Shown: in pieces, positions 44,974 to 54,812 of the stretch
How positions within the stretch are numbered: the first letter of the stretch is position 1
Layout: each line of letters opens with the position of its first letter
Source: Alloboseaceae bacterium BT-24-1
GTDB lineage: Bacteria; Pseudomonadota; Alphaproteobacteria; Rhizobiales; Beijerinckiaceae
NCBI GenBank assembly: GCA_025846845.1
Contig: JAOYTL010000010.1
Coordinates: forward strand, 186,001 to 250,000
Length of the DNA stretch: 64,000 bases
Direction: 5' to 3'
Made by a program: the position numbers and the translations under genes
Notes under the pieces: generated by a model
The model's input: the letters and a program-made list of their open reading frames with translations, nothing else
What the model was told of the DNA's origin: nothing
Database searches by the model: none

Positions 44974-45987
44974 TCAAGCGCGCTGCCGCAACGCCTCCGC
45001 TGCACGGACGCGACCGACCTCGATGCCGTTCCAGTTCTTCATCACTGTCTCGCGGAAGGGCGCGAAGGCTTCCTCGTCACCGCCCTGGCGCGGCAGGAAG
45101 CGCTCGACCAAAGCAGCCATGGCGATCTCGGTGGCGCGGCCGGCGCCATCGTCGCATTTCAGCGCGATGCCGTAGCCCAGTTCCGGCAGCGTGCCGCAAT
45201 AGACGCCCTCGGCCCCGGTCTTGATGAAGGCGCGGGCGCCGAAGACCTCCATGAAGCGCGTATCGAAGCGGCCGGTGCCGGCGACCATGAACGGGTTGGC
45301 GGCGACCGCCTCGCGAATGCGCCGTGCCGCCTCGGCGCGCTTGGGGCCAAGCCCGTTGCCGGTGCCGAAACGGGCAAAGCCGAGCGCCAGCGCTTTCAGC
45401 GGCACGGCATAGGTCGGGATCGAGCAGCCATCGGTGCCGGAGAGTTCGGCCTTGTGCGGCGCGCCTGTCACCTCCTCCAGCGCGGCGCGCACCGCCTGCT
45501 GAACCGGATGAGTGCCCTTCACATAGCCGGCCGGGTCCTCGTCGATACCGCAGGACAGGCAGATGAAGCCGGCATGCTTGCCCGAGCAGTTGTTGTTGAG
45601 CGCGCTCGGCTCGCGGCCTGCCCTGGCGAGCGCACGCGTTGCCGCTTCGCCCATCGGCCAGTGCGCGCCGCATTCGAGGCAGTCCGCATCGCGGCCGGCC
45701 TTCTTCAGCATGGCGAGCGAGGTTTCGGCATGGCGTTCCTCGCCGGAATGCGAGGCGACCGCGAGCGCGATCTCGGCCGGCGTGAGGCCAAAGCGATCGG
45801 CGGCGCCGCTTTCGAGCAGTGGCAGGGCCTGGAGCGCCTTCACAGCCGAGCGCGGGAAGACCGGCCGCTCGACATCGCCGAGTGAGAACACCACCGCCCC
45901 GTCGGCATCGACGACGATCACCGAGCCGCGATGGCGCGATTCGACCGTGTGGCCACGGGTGACTTCGGCGAGAACAGGGTTGTCCAT
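44974..45987 (-). CDS. Asparaginase, rhizobial AnsA (pfam06089) type
   Basis: This 337-aa protein has the features of the zinc-containing rhizobial asparaginase class: VTRGHTVESRHRGSVIVVDADG, FPRSAVKALQALPLL (the SxxK motif), ASHSGEERHAETSLAML, LECGAHWP, NNNCSGKHAGFICLS, and SGTDGCSIPTYAVPL. The Ser-Lys pair and cysteines are those expected. It hydrolyses asparagine to aspartate in the cytosol. Start ATG 45987. Confidence 0.93.
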   Translation of the reverse strand: MDNPVLAEVTRGHTVESRHRGSVIVVDADGAVVFSLGDVERPVFPRSAVKALQALPLLESGAADRFGLTPAEIALAVASHSGEERHAETSLAMLKKAGRDADCLECGAHWPMGEAATRALARAGREPSALNNNCSGKHAGFICLSCGIDEDPAGYVKGTHPVQQAVRAALEEVTGAPHKAELSGTDGCSIPTYAVPLKALALGFARFGTGNGLGPKRAEAARRIREAVAANPFMVAGTGRFDTRFMEVFGARAFIKTGAEGVYCGTLPELGYGIALKCDDGAGRATEIAMAALVERFLPRQGGDEEAFAPFRETVMKNWNGIEVGRVRAAEALRQRA

Positions 45988-46134
45988 GGGCGGCTCCGGC
46001 GCGATCGAGGCTGCGTCTTGTCGCGTTTGTCGCAGCCCCTGTCAAAAGACCTCGACCGGCCGGGTGCGCATGGCGCAAACTGCTCTCGAACCGAGCCGGC
46101 AGCGACTGCCGAGGCGCAGCAAGATCAGGATCCG

Positions 46135-46959
46135 ATGTCCGTCGACTACGAGACCGAATACAATAATCGCGCCCGCGTGCCGGAGCATCCGGGCATCATC
46201 GCCGGCTGGGCCCGCGATGCGGCGGCCTATCGCGAGGTCGCGGTCAGCGAGCTCGGCGTCCGCTATGGCGAGGGCCCGCGCCAGACCTACGACCTATTCA
46301 AGCCAGAGGATGTGAAGAGCAAGGCGATCGTGCTCTTCATCCATGGCGGCTATTGGCAGGCGCTCAATCCGAGCTACTTCTCTCATATGGCGCGCGGGCT
46401 GAACCAGCTCGGAGTCCCCGTCGCAGTCGTTGGCTACGACCTCTGCCCACAGGTCGAGGTTGGCCACATCGTCTGGGAGTTGCAGCAGGCTGCTGCGACG
46501 ATCTGGCTGCGTTACAATCTGCCGGTGGTCGCGGCGGGGCATTCGGCCGGCGGCCAGCTCTCCGCTTGCCTGCTGGCGACGGGCTGGAAGAATGTCGATC
46601 CGGAGCTTCCGGACCAGATCGTGCCGGCGGCCTATGGCATCTCCGGTCTCTACAATCTGAAGCCGCTCACCGAGACCAGCATCAACAAGGCGCTCGGCCT
46701 TTCCCACGAAGGGGCGGAGCGCGAGAGCCCCCTGTTCTGGCCTGCCCCGTCCGGGCTGGTCATGGACGCGGTCGTCGGCGGGGCCGAGAGCGCAGAGTAT
46801 CTGAAGCAGAGCCGCAGGCTCACCGACGTCTGGGGCCTCGAAGGCGTGCGGACGCGCTATCAGGAGATCGATGGCGCCAACCACTTCACCGTGCTCGACA
46901 CGCTTCCCGATCCCGAAAGCGCCATGACGCGCCGCATCGCCGCGCTTGCCGGCGCTTGA
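46135..46959 (+). CDS. Alpha/beta hydrolase, kynurenine formamidase / esterase-like
   Basis: This 274-aa protein starts MSVDYETEYNNRARVPEHPG. It has IVLFIHGGYWQALNPSYFSHMA (oxyanion HGGYW), the nucleophile elbow PVVAAGHSAGGQLSACLL (GHSAGG), and a C-terminal NHFTVLDTL histidine. The HGGYW and N-terminal YNNRARVP segments are typical of formamidase-like carboxylesterases. Kynurenine formamidase is possible but no other tryptophan catabolic gene is present. AGGA precedes the ATG; the longer frame to 45931 is antisense to the asparaginase. Confidence 0.88.
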   Translation: MSVDYETEYNNRARVPEHPGIIAGWARDAAAYREVAVSELGVRYGEGPRQTYDLFKPEDVKSKAIVLFIHGGYWQALNPSYFSHMARGLNQLGVPVAVVGYDLCPQVEVGHIVWELQQAAATIWLRYNLPVVAAGHSAGGQLSACLLATGWKNVDPELPDQIVPAAYGISGLYNLKPLTETSINKALGLSHEGAERESPLFWPAPSGLVMDAVVGGAESAEYLKQSRRLTDVWGLEGVRTRYQEIDGANHFTVLDTLPDPESAMTRRIAALAGA

Positions 46960-47009
46960 TCTTCCCGCGCCAGCGGCTATCGAAGGGCTTGAGGAATCCG
47001 GAGCGCGCG

Positions 47010-47246
47010 ATGCAGACCTTCTTCGTCGAGATCAAATGCAAGCTCGGCAAGACCTATGAGGTCGCGAGCGAACTCGCCGATCGCGAGATCGCCTCGGAGA
47101 TTTACTCGACCGCCGGCAATTACGACATTCTGGCCAAGTTCCATGTCGCAGCCGATGTCGACATCGGCCATTTCGTCGCCCAGAAGGTGCAGTCGATCCC
47201 CGAGATCGCCGACACCCACACGATCATCACCTTCAAGGCGTTTTAA
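47010..47246 (+). CDS. Stand-alone Lrp/AsnC ligand-binding (RAM) domain protein
   Basis: This 78-aa protein (MQTFFVEIKCKLGKTYEVAS, then TAGNYDILAKFHVAADVDIGHFV, ending IADTHTIITFKAF) is the RAM domain of Lrp-type regulators without a DNA-binding part. Such proteins form ring-like oligomers and may bind amino acids or titrate full-length Lrp proteins. It lies 50 bases after the hydrolase gene on the same strand. Confidence 0.9.
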   Translation: MQTFFVEIKCKLGKTYEVASELADREIASEIYSTAGNYDILAKFHVAADVDIGHFVAQKVQSIPEIADTHTIITFKAF

Positions 47247-47414
47247 GTTACGCAAAATCAATGATTTAGCCATTGGGTTTGTGGCTGCATCGGCAGGATT
47301 TAGCGACAGTCGGCTCAACTTTTTGGTATGGGCTTGGCTGCGTCATGTTGCTGCAGCAAAGCGGTCACGCTGCTACACCCGCTCCAGAGCTACAAGCCTG
47401 AGAAGGTGCCTCCG

Positions 47415-47654
47415 ATGACCAACCTCATTTCCGGTATCGCCCTGCTCGTCGTCGGCGGCTACATGTTCGTGATGTTCGGGAACGTTATCCTTCAGAGCAT
47501 CCGCGACAAACGGGCCCGGGATGACCTCTTGAGTGATCCGCACGTTCGCAACCCGACGCGGTCGCACAGGCTGGCGTTTGGCGCCCTGGCCGCACTGCTG
47601 CTGACGTTTTCGGTGATGCTCATCGTGCGAGGGTTGTCGCGCTTCGGATCATAG
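47415..47654 (+). CDS. Small two-helix membrane protein
   Basis: This 79-aa protein begins MTNLISGIALLVVGGYMFVM. It has two transmembrane segments (about 4-22 and 54-72, LAFGALAALLLTFSVMLIV) separated by a charged loop (SIRDKRARDDLLSDPHVRNP). No family recognised. AGAAGG lies upstream of the ATG. Function unknown. Confidence 0.65.
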   Translation: MTNLISGIALLVVGGYMFVMFGNVILQSIRDKRARDDLLSDPHVRNPTRSHRLAFGALAALLLTFSVMLIVRGLSRFGS

Positions 47655-47663
47655 CGGCATCAC

Positions 47664-47819
47664 TCAGAGCAGATACTTGATCACCGCCACGATCAGCACG
47701 ATCACCGGCAGCACGTAGATGCCGTTGCCGCTGGCGCGCCCTTCAAAATAGGGTGCGCGGAAGCTGACTGAATGGTCGGCTTTGCGTTTTCGGCGGGGGA
47801 AAATTTTGGGGTCTGCCAT
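47664..47819 (-). CDS. Small single-helix membrane protein
   Basis: This 51-aa protein starts MADPKIFPRRKRKADHSVSF: a basic N-terminus and one C-terminal transmembrane helix (GIYVLPVIVLIVAVIKYLL). It is convergent with the two-helix protein, 9 bases apart. The ATG at 47819 has AGGA upstream (reverse strand GAGAGGACCC). No family recognised. Confidence 0.6.
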   Translation of the reverse strand: MADPKIFPRRKRKADHSVSFRAPYFEGRASGNGIYVLPVIVLIVAVIKYLL

Positions 47820-48223
47820 CTCGAAGGGTCCTCTCAGCAAGAAAAAGCTAAGAATAATTCGAGGGTAGAGAAGATTGTTAAGGCCGATGCCGGGCTCGGA
47901 GTCAAGAGGAACACGTGACCTGTCCACGCGACCCACTACCAGATGTCGGGGATAATCGACGCAGTCATGGCTGCCAAACCTTTTAGTTCAAACAGATTTT
48001 TTAGGTCGTGGTGTAATGTTTCCGACAAACCTATAAAAGACGGAGTTTTGTCTCGTTTGGCTGCAGAGATCGAGTCTGCCGTCGTCATTCGGCAACCGAC
48101 TCGGGCAACCGCCCCTGATACCTCTGTCCCAGCCATGCGCCGACGCACCTGAAGACCCTAGCCCGCAGTGGTGAAAGGAGTTTATGGTCGCAATCATCGC
48201 AAAACGTTTTTTGAGGATGCTCT
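47820..48223. other. 404-base intergenic stretch at a composition boundary
   Basis: No gene is called for most of this stretch. Composition drifts to lower GC from about 47.97 kb. Short opposing frames (47943-48152 plus and 47936-48148 minus) overlap each other and neither has a convincing ribosome site or recognisable product. The end contains a strong AAAGGAG site before a short ORF at 48184. It probably marks the left edge of an inserted segment carrying the DUF6602 gene. Confidence 0.5.
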
Positions 48224-48291
48224 TTGGTAATCGCCGTGACGAAGCCACCACTTTTGATCGAATATTGCGAAGGTGCTGTTACAGCCCTTAG
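48184..48291 (+). CDS. Possible 35-codon leader ORF before the DUF6602 gene
   Basis: ATG 48184 follows the best ribosome site in the neighbourhood (AAAGGAG, five bases of spacing class) and opens a basic 35-codon frame (MVAIIAKRFLRMLFGNRRDE and on) that overlaps the DUF6602 frame by 68 bases in another phase. It could be a leader peptide that delivers ribosomes to the TTG start, or the remains of a frameshifted N-terminus. No homology recognised; low confidence. Confidence 0.3.
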   Translation: MVAIIAKRFLRMLFGNRRDEATTFDRILRRCCYSP

Positions 48292-48982
48292 AGCGCAATA
48301 CGCGATGACTAGTGTATTAGGTCACGCAGCGACTGCAGGCGCGGCCCGCGAAAAGTTGATTATAGATTTTTTGATAGATCACCTCCCCGAGATGACGAGT
48401 GTCGTTAGCGGAGTGATTGTGGATGCAAAAGGAAATCGATCAAAGCAGCAAGATATCGTCCTCATGCAGAAAGCGATGCCTCGACTCCGGTTCGCAAGTG
48501 ACCACGATTTGATTTTTCAAGAAGGTACGATCGCAACTTTCGAGATCAAAACAGCAATACGGGGAAGAAAGCTTATCAGAGAGATCGGCGACAACATTCG
48601 GAGCGTGAAACTCTTGTCGTCCACTTCTAAAGGGGCAACCCGCCTTGGTGACCTTTGGTGGCCCCCCAACCGCATAATGACAGCCGTTCTCACCTACGGT
48701 GGAGCTCGCCTCCCTGAGATCGCGACGTTCCTGGAGGAGATTGCCGATCCCGGAAAGCCCGACATTTACTTTGACCTCTCCAAAGGCATGCTGCTTAGAA
48801 ATGAACTTCTCTTCGGCGGGACCAATGACGCCGCTCAACCATATTTTGCGATCGACAGCGCAGCGCGGGCGCTTGCACGCTTTGTTACTATGTTAGCGAG
48901 GCTCACCGCGTCGGTTCAGATTAGCGACGTGAAATGGGATGAATACATCGGCAAAGCCGAAGGCCTTTTGAGCGCTACCTGA
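48224..48982 (+). CDS. DUF6602 protein, PD-(D/E)XK nuclease-like
   Basis: This protein (252 aa from TTG 48224) has LIEYCEGAVTALRAQYAMTS, then AAREKLIIDFLIDHLP, then GVIVDAKGNRSKQQDIVLMQ and EGTIATFEIKTAIRGRKLI. The D in QQDIVL and the FEIK (ExK) spaced about 35 residues later fit a PD-(D/E)XK endonuclease fold, the usual reading of DUF6602. GAGGA lies seven bases before the TTG; GTG 48236 is an alternative. The gene is visibly poorer in GC than its neighbours and ends overlapping the convergent LysR gene by eight bases. An accessory or defence role is inference. Confidence 0.8.
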   Translation: MVIAVTKPPLLIEYCEGAVTALRAQYAMTSVLGHAATAGAAREKLIIDFLIDHLPEMTSVVSGVIVDAKGNRSKQQDIVLMQKAMPRLRFASDHDLIFQEGTIATFEIKTAIRGRKLIREIGDNIRSVKLLSSTSKGATRLGDLWWPPNRIMTAVLTYGGARLPEIATFLEEIADPGKPDIYFDLSKGMLLRNELLFGGTNDAAQPYFAIDSAARALARFVTMLARLTASVQISDVKWDEYIGKAEGLLSAT

Positions 48983-49931
48983 TCGGTTTGGTGAGGCCGT
49001 CCTCCGGCTGCATCGCGAGCAGCAGATCAGCAAAACGGCGCGCCGCCGGAGCGACCGAGCCGGCGGAGGGGAACAGCAGCATCGTCCGATAGGCGATGGC
49101 CGGCGCGAAGCGGCGGGCCACCAGCCCCTGCATGCCGCCCAGCGTCAGGGGAAAGGGATTCAGCAAGGCCAGGCCGACGCGCTGCCTGACCATCTCGGCG
49201 ACGAAAACGGCCGCCGTGCCCTCCCCGACCAGGCGCAGCGTCACCCCGGCGTCGGCGAAGGCTCGCTCCACCTTGATGCGCTCGGGAAAGCGCCGTGCGA
49301 GAGCGATGATCGGCTCGTCGGCGAGGTCCTGTGGGCCGAGTACCTCGCGGTCGGCGAGCGGATGGTCCTCCGGCATCAGGACATGCGCGACAGCCTCGCG
49401 GATGACCTCGCCATGGATGCCGATATGCGATGCCGACATGTCGACCAACCCAAGATCGACCGCACGGTCGGCAACCTGCGTGATCACGGTCGAGCTGGTG
49501 TCGATCTCGACATTGGCGACGACATCGGGCTCCAGCCGACGGAACTCGGCCAGAACCGGCGGCAGGACGAACTGGGCCAGGGTCGGCGGCGTCGCCATGC
49601 GCAGCACGCTGGCCTGAACTGCCTGTCCGGGCCACCGATTCAGCCGGTCGAGCGCTGCGAAGATCGGTCGCGCCTCGGCGTCCAGCGCAAAGGCATCTGC
49701 AGTGGGCACAAGCCTGCCGCCTTCGCGCAAAAACAAAGGAAGGCCGACATGAGCCTCCAGCGCGGCGAGCGCCCGTGACACCGCAGGCTGCGAAATGCCG
49801 AGCATCTGCGCTGCCGCCACCGTCTTGCGGGTCGCGATCATCGCCTGCAGCACCTCGAGTTCCCGCAGGCTCGGAGGCCGCCGCTCGGCATCCGGGCCGG
49901 CAGGCCGACTGCCTCCCACTGCGTTCATCAT
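48975..49931 (-). CDS. LysR-family transcription regulator
   Basis: This 318-aa protein has the LysR winged HTH (LRELEVLQAMIATRKTVAAAQMLGISQPAVSRALAALEAHVGLPLFLREG, residues about 22-70) and a periplasmic-binding-like effector domain (VNRWPGQAV onwards; VVANVEIDTSSTVITQVADRAVDLGLVDM). It is divergent from the peptide ABC importer and is its probable regulator. Start at ATG 49931 or 49928. Confidence 0.94.
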   Translation of the reverse strand: MMNAVGGSRPAGPDAERRPPSLRELEVLQAMIATRKTVAAAQMLGISQPAVSRALAALEAHVGLPLFLREGGRLVPTADAFALDAEARPIFAALDRLNRWPGQAVQASVLRMATPPTLAQFVLPPVLAEFRRLEPDVVANVEIDTSSTVITQVADRAVDLGLVDMSASHIGIHGEVIREAVAHVLMPEDHPLADREVLGPQDLADEPIIALARRFPERIKVERAFADAGVTLRLVGEGTAAVFVAEMVRQRVGLALLNPFPLTLGGMQGLVARRFAPAIAYRTMLLFPSAGSVAPAARRFADLLLAMQPEDGLTKPIR

Positions 49932-50132
49932 GTCGCGCCGCCCCTATCCGCGCCCCGCATCTACCTATGCGTTGAAGTTATATCATAGAGCGAGCCGTAT
50001 AATTTACAGGTATATGAAATCGTTCTACAACCCGGCCCGGGCGAGAACAGGGGCAGACCGGCCAATCCGGCGACTCGCCACGCGCGGCTCAGTTGTTAAA
50101 GATGGCGCATCAAAGCCATCGGGAGGTTCGGA

Positions 50133-51734
<1,602 letters not shown>

Positions 51735-51762
51735 GCCGGACCGGTTGAACACGCCGCCGATG

Positions 51763-51788
51763 GCGGGCCGGGCCGGAGCCCGGCCCGC
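51763..51788 (+). terminator. Stable hairpin after the binding-protein gene
   Basis: GCGGGCCGGG (51763-51772) and CCCGGCCCGC (51779-51788) form a perfect 10-base stem with a six-base loop, then TT. Without a T-run it is more likely an mRNA-stabilising or partial terminator element. A second imperfect inverted repeat (GCCGTTCC at 51808 and GGAACGGC at 51857) and CCAGCTT/AAGCTGG (51883-51897) follow before the permease gene. Confidence 0.7.
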
Positions 51789-51931
51789 TTGGCGGAAACA
51801 CCCCGAAGCCGTTCCACGCGCGCCCGCCTCCCGGCATCACGCCGGTATCGGCCGCGCGGAACGGCTCTATCTTTAACTTGCTCCAGCTTTAAGCTGGGGC
51901 CGGATTGAACGATCCGGAAGGCCCCCGGACC

Positions 51932-52909
51932 ATGCTGGCATTCATCCTGCGCCGCCTGGCGCAAGCCCTCTTCGTCATCGCGGCCATGCTCGTGATCGTC
52001 TTCTTCGGCGTGAACGTCGTCGGCGACCCGATCTACATGCTGATCTCGCCCGAGATGGACCAGCAGCAGATCGCCGAGACGGCCCGCGCGCTCGGGCTCG
52101 ACAGGCCGATCTGGGAGCAATTCCTGGTCTTCCTGAAGAACGCCGCCCAGGGCGATCTCGGCCGCTCCTTCGTCCACGGCGAATCCGCCATCAAGCTGAT
52201 CCTGCATCGCATGCCGGCGACGCTGGAGCTCGCCTTCGTCGCGCTGGTGCTGGCGATCGTGATCGGTCTGCCGCTTGGGCTCTATGCCGGCCTGAAGCCG
52301 GAGAGCCGGCTTTCGCGCTTCATCATGGCGGTCTCGATCCTCGGCTTCTCCCTGCCGACCTTCTGGGTCGGCCTGATGCTGATCCTGACCTTCGCGGTCG
52401 GCCTCGGCTGGCTGCCGGCGACGGGACGCGGACCGACCGTCTCGATCCTCGGCCTGGAGACCTCGCTGCTGTCGCTGAAGGGCTGGCAGCATGTCGCATT
52501 GCCGGCGCTCAACCTCGCACTGCTCAAGATCTCGCTGGTGATCCGCCTGGCGCGGGCCGGCGCCCGCGAGGCGGCGCTGATGGATTACGTCAAGTTTGCC
52601 CGGGCCAAGGGCCTGTCGCAGAGCCGGATCATCGGCGTCCACATCCTGAAGAACATCATGATCCCGATCGTCACCGTGCTCGGGCTGGAGTTCGGCTCGC
52701 TCGTCGCCTTCTCGGTGGTGACCGAGACGATCTTCGCCTGGCCCGGCATGGGCCGCCTGCTGCTCGAGGCGATCACCCGGCTCGATCGGCCGGTGATCGT
52801 CGCCTATGTCATGGTCGTCGTCGTGCTGTTCGTCACCATCAATCTCCTGGTCGACCTGGTCTATTCGGCGCTCGACCCGCGCGTACGCCTGACGGAGGCG
52901 ACATCATGA
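51932..52909 (+). CDS. Peptide ABC transporter permease (DppB/OppB type)
   Basis: This 325-aa protein starts MLAFILRRLAQALFVIAAML, the DppB N-terminus, has six transmembrane segments, and has the EAA loop FARAKGLSQSRIIGVHILKNIM. AFSVVTETIFAWPGMGRLLLEAI is also typical. It overlaps the next permease by four bases. Confidence 0.95.
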   Translation: MLAFILRRLAQALFVIAAMLVIVFFGVNVVGDPIYMLISPEMDQQQIAETARALGLDRPIWEQFLVFLKNAAQGDLGRSFVHGESAIKLILHRMPATLELAFVALVLAIVIGLPLGLYAGLKPESRLSRFIMAVSILGFSLPTFWVGLMLILTFAVGLGWLPATGRGPTVSILGLETSLLSLKGWQHVALPALNLALLKISLVIRLARAGAREAALMDYVKFARAKGLSQSRIIGVHILKNIMIPIVTVLGLEFGSLVAFSVVTETIFAWPGMGRLLLEAITRLDRPVIVAYVMVVVVLFVTINLLVDLVYSALDPRVRLTEATS

Positions 52910-53826
52910 GCGAAGCCACCCTGCCCGCCGCCGCACCGCCGGTCGAGGCCAAGGAAGAGACGCCGTTCCGGCGCTTCGTCCGCTCCTTCATCGAAGACCG
53001 GCTGGCGCTGTTCGGCCTCGCCCTCTTCATCCTGATCGTGCTGCTCGCTGTAGCCGCCCCGCTGATCGCGCCGCAGAACCCCTACGATCTCGCCAGCGTC
53101 GACGTAATGGATTCGCGCCAGCCTCCGGGCGCAGCCTCCGGCGAGGGCTTCACCATGTGGCTCGGCTCGGACGGCGTCGGCCGCGATCTGCTTTCGGGCA
53201 TCCTCTACGGACTGCGCATCTCGCTGATGGTCGGCGCCTTCTCGGGCATCCTGGCGGCGACGATCGGCTCGGCGGTCGGCCTGATCGCCGCCTATGTCGG
53301 CGGGCGCACCGAGAACGCGATCATGCGCCTCGTCGACCTGCAGCTCTCGCTGCCTTCTGTACTGGTCGCACTGATCCTGGTGGCGGGCCTCGGCAAGGGC
53401 GTCGACAAGATCATCATCGCGCTGGTGATGGTGCAGTGGGCCTATTATGCCCGCACTGTGCGCGGCTCGGCGCTGGTCGAGCGGCGCAAGGAATATGTCG
53501 AGGCGGCACAGTCGCTCGGCCTATCCCATGCCCGCACCGTCTTCCGGCACATCCTGCCGAACTGCCTCGCGCCGGTGATCGTCATCGTCACCGTGCAGAC
53601 GGCCCATGCGATCTCGCTGGAGGCGACGCTCTCCTTCCTCGGTGTCGGCCTGCCGCAGACCGAGCCCTCGCTCGGCGTGCTGATCGCCAACGGCTTCCAG
53701 TACATGCTCTCGGGCAGCTACTGGATTTCGGTCTTCCCCGGCTTCGCACTGCTGATGACGATCGTCTCGATCAACCTCGTCGGCGACCGCCTGCGCGACG
53801 TGCTCAACCCGCGCCTGGAGAAGTGA
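52906..53826 (+). CDS. Peptide ABC transporter permease (DppC/OppC type)
   Basis: This 306-aa protein has the OppC N-terminal cytoplasmic domain, an initial membrane helix (ALFGLALFILIVLLAVAAPLI), WLGSDGVGRDLLSGILYGLRISL, and the EAA loop EAAQSLGLSHARTVFRHILPN. ATGA overlap with the preceding gene. It forms the translocation pore with the first permease. Confidence 0.95.
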   Translation: MSEATLPAAAPPVEAKEETPFRRFVRSFIEDRLALFGLALFILIVLLAVAAPLIAPQNPYDLASVDVMDSRQPPGAASGEGFTMWLGSDGVGRDLLSGILYGLRISLMVGAFSGILAATIGSAVGLIAAYVGGRTENAIMRLVDLQLSLPSVLVALILVAGLGKGVDKIIIALVMVQWAYYARTVRGSALVERRKEYVEAAQSLGLSHARTVFRHILPNCLAPVIVIVTVQTAHAISLEATLSFLGVGLPQTEPSLGVLIANGFQYMLSGSYWISVFPGFALLMTIVSINLVGDRLRDVLNPRLEK

Positions 53827-53828
53827 GC

Positions 53829-54812
53829 ATGGCGCCAGTTCTCGAAGTCAGCGGTCTCAAGACCCATTTCTTCACCCGAGCCGGCACGGTGAAGTCGGTC
53901 GACGGCGTCTCCTTCCATGTCGAGCGCGGTGAAGTGCTCGGGCTCGTCGGCGAATCCGGATCGGGCAAGTCGGTCACCGGTTTCTCGGTGATGGGGCTGA
54001 TCGACCCGCCCGGACGAATCGTCGAGGGCTCGATCAAGCTCAACGGCAAGGAGCTGGTCGGGCTCGACGAGGAGGGTTTCCGTGAGGTCCGCGGCCGCGA
54101 GGTCGCGATGATCTTCCAGGACCCGATGATGACACTGAACCCGGTCCTGCGCGTCGATACGCAGATGATCGAGGCCGTCACCGCCCATGACAAAGTCTCG
54201 CACAAGGCGGCCCGCGAGCGCTCCCGCGATGCGCTCGCCAAGGTCGGCATCCCCTCGCCCGAGGAGCGGCTCAACGCCTATCCGCACCAGTTCTCCGGCG
54301 GCATGCGCCAGCGCGTCGCCATCGCGATCGCCCTTTTGCACCGCCCGCCTTTGATCATTTGCGACGAGCCGACCACGGCGCTCGACGTCACCATCCAGAG
54401 CCAGATCCTGGCGGAGATGCAGGGCCTCTGCGCCGACACCGGCACGGCGCTGGTCTGGATCACCCATGATCTCGGCGTCGTCGCCGGCCTCGCCGACCGC
54501 ATCGCGGTGATGTATGCCGGCCGCATCGTCGAGACCGGCGCAGTCGATCCGGTGCTCGATACCCCACTCCATCCCTACACCAGCGGACTGCTTGGCTCGC
54601 TGCCGGCCGAGGGCGAGCCCGGCGCGCCCTTGCGCCAGATCAGGGGCTCGACGCCCTCGCTGGCGCGGCTGCCGCAGGGCTGCGCCTTCGCAGCGCGCTG
54701 CGACTACGTGCAGGCCGACTGCCTCGCCCTGGCCCCCGACGTCACCCCCTTCCCGGGAGCACGTGGCGTGCGCTGCCATCACCCGCTGAACCTCGCCGGA
54801 GTTGCGGCATGA
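53829..54812 (+). CDS. Peptide ABC transporter ATP-binding protein (DppD/OppD type)
   Basis: This 327-aa protein starts MAPVLEVSGLKTHFFTRAGT. It has Walker A GESGSGKS, signature SGGMRQRVAIAIAL, Walker B LIICDEPTTALDVTIQ, WITHDLGVVAGLADR, and the C-terminal oligopeptide-type cysteine-rich extension (GCAFAARCDYVQADC). It energises import from the cytoplasm. Confidence 0.96.
   Translation: MAPVLEVSGLKTHFFTRAGTVKSVDGVSFHVERGEVLGLVGESGSGKSVTGFSVMGLIDPPGRIVEGSIKLNGKELVGLDEEGFREVRGREVAMIFQDPMMTLNPVLRVDTQMIEAVTAHDKVSHKAARERSRDALAKVGIPSPEERLNAYPHQFSGGMRQRVAIAIALLHRPPLIICDEPTTALDVTIQSQILAEMQGLCADTGTALVWITHDLGVVAGLADRIAVMYAGRIVETGAVDPVLDTPLHPYTSGLLGSLPAEGEPGAPLRQIRGSTPSLARLPQGCAFAARCDYVQADCLALAPDVTPFPGARGVRCHHPLNLAGVAA

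Noticed and set aside
47936..48152. Two overlapping opposite-strand frames of about 70 codons each
   Set aside because: They overlap each other almost completely, lack ribosome sites and show no domain; the stretch is better described as intergenic.
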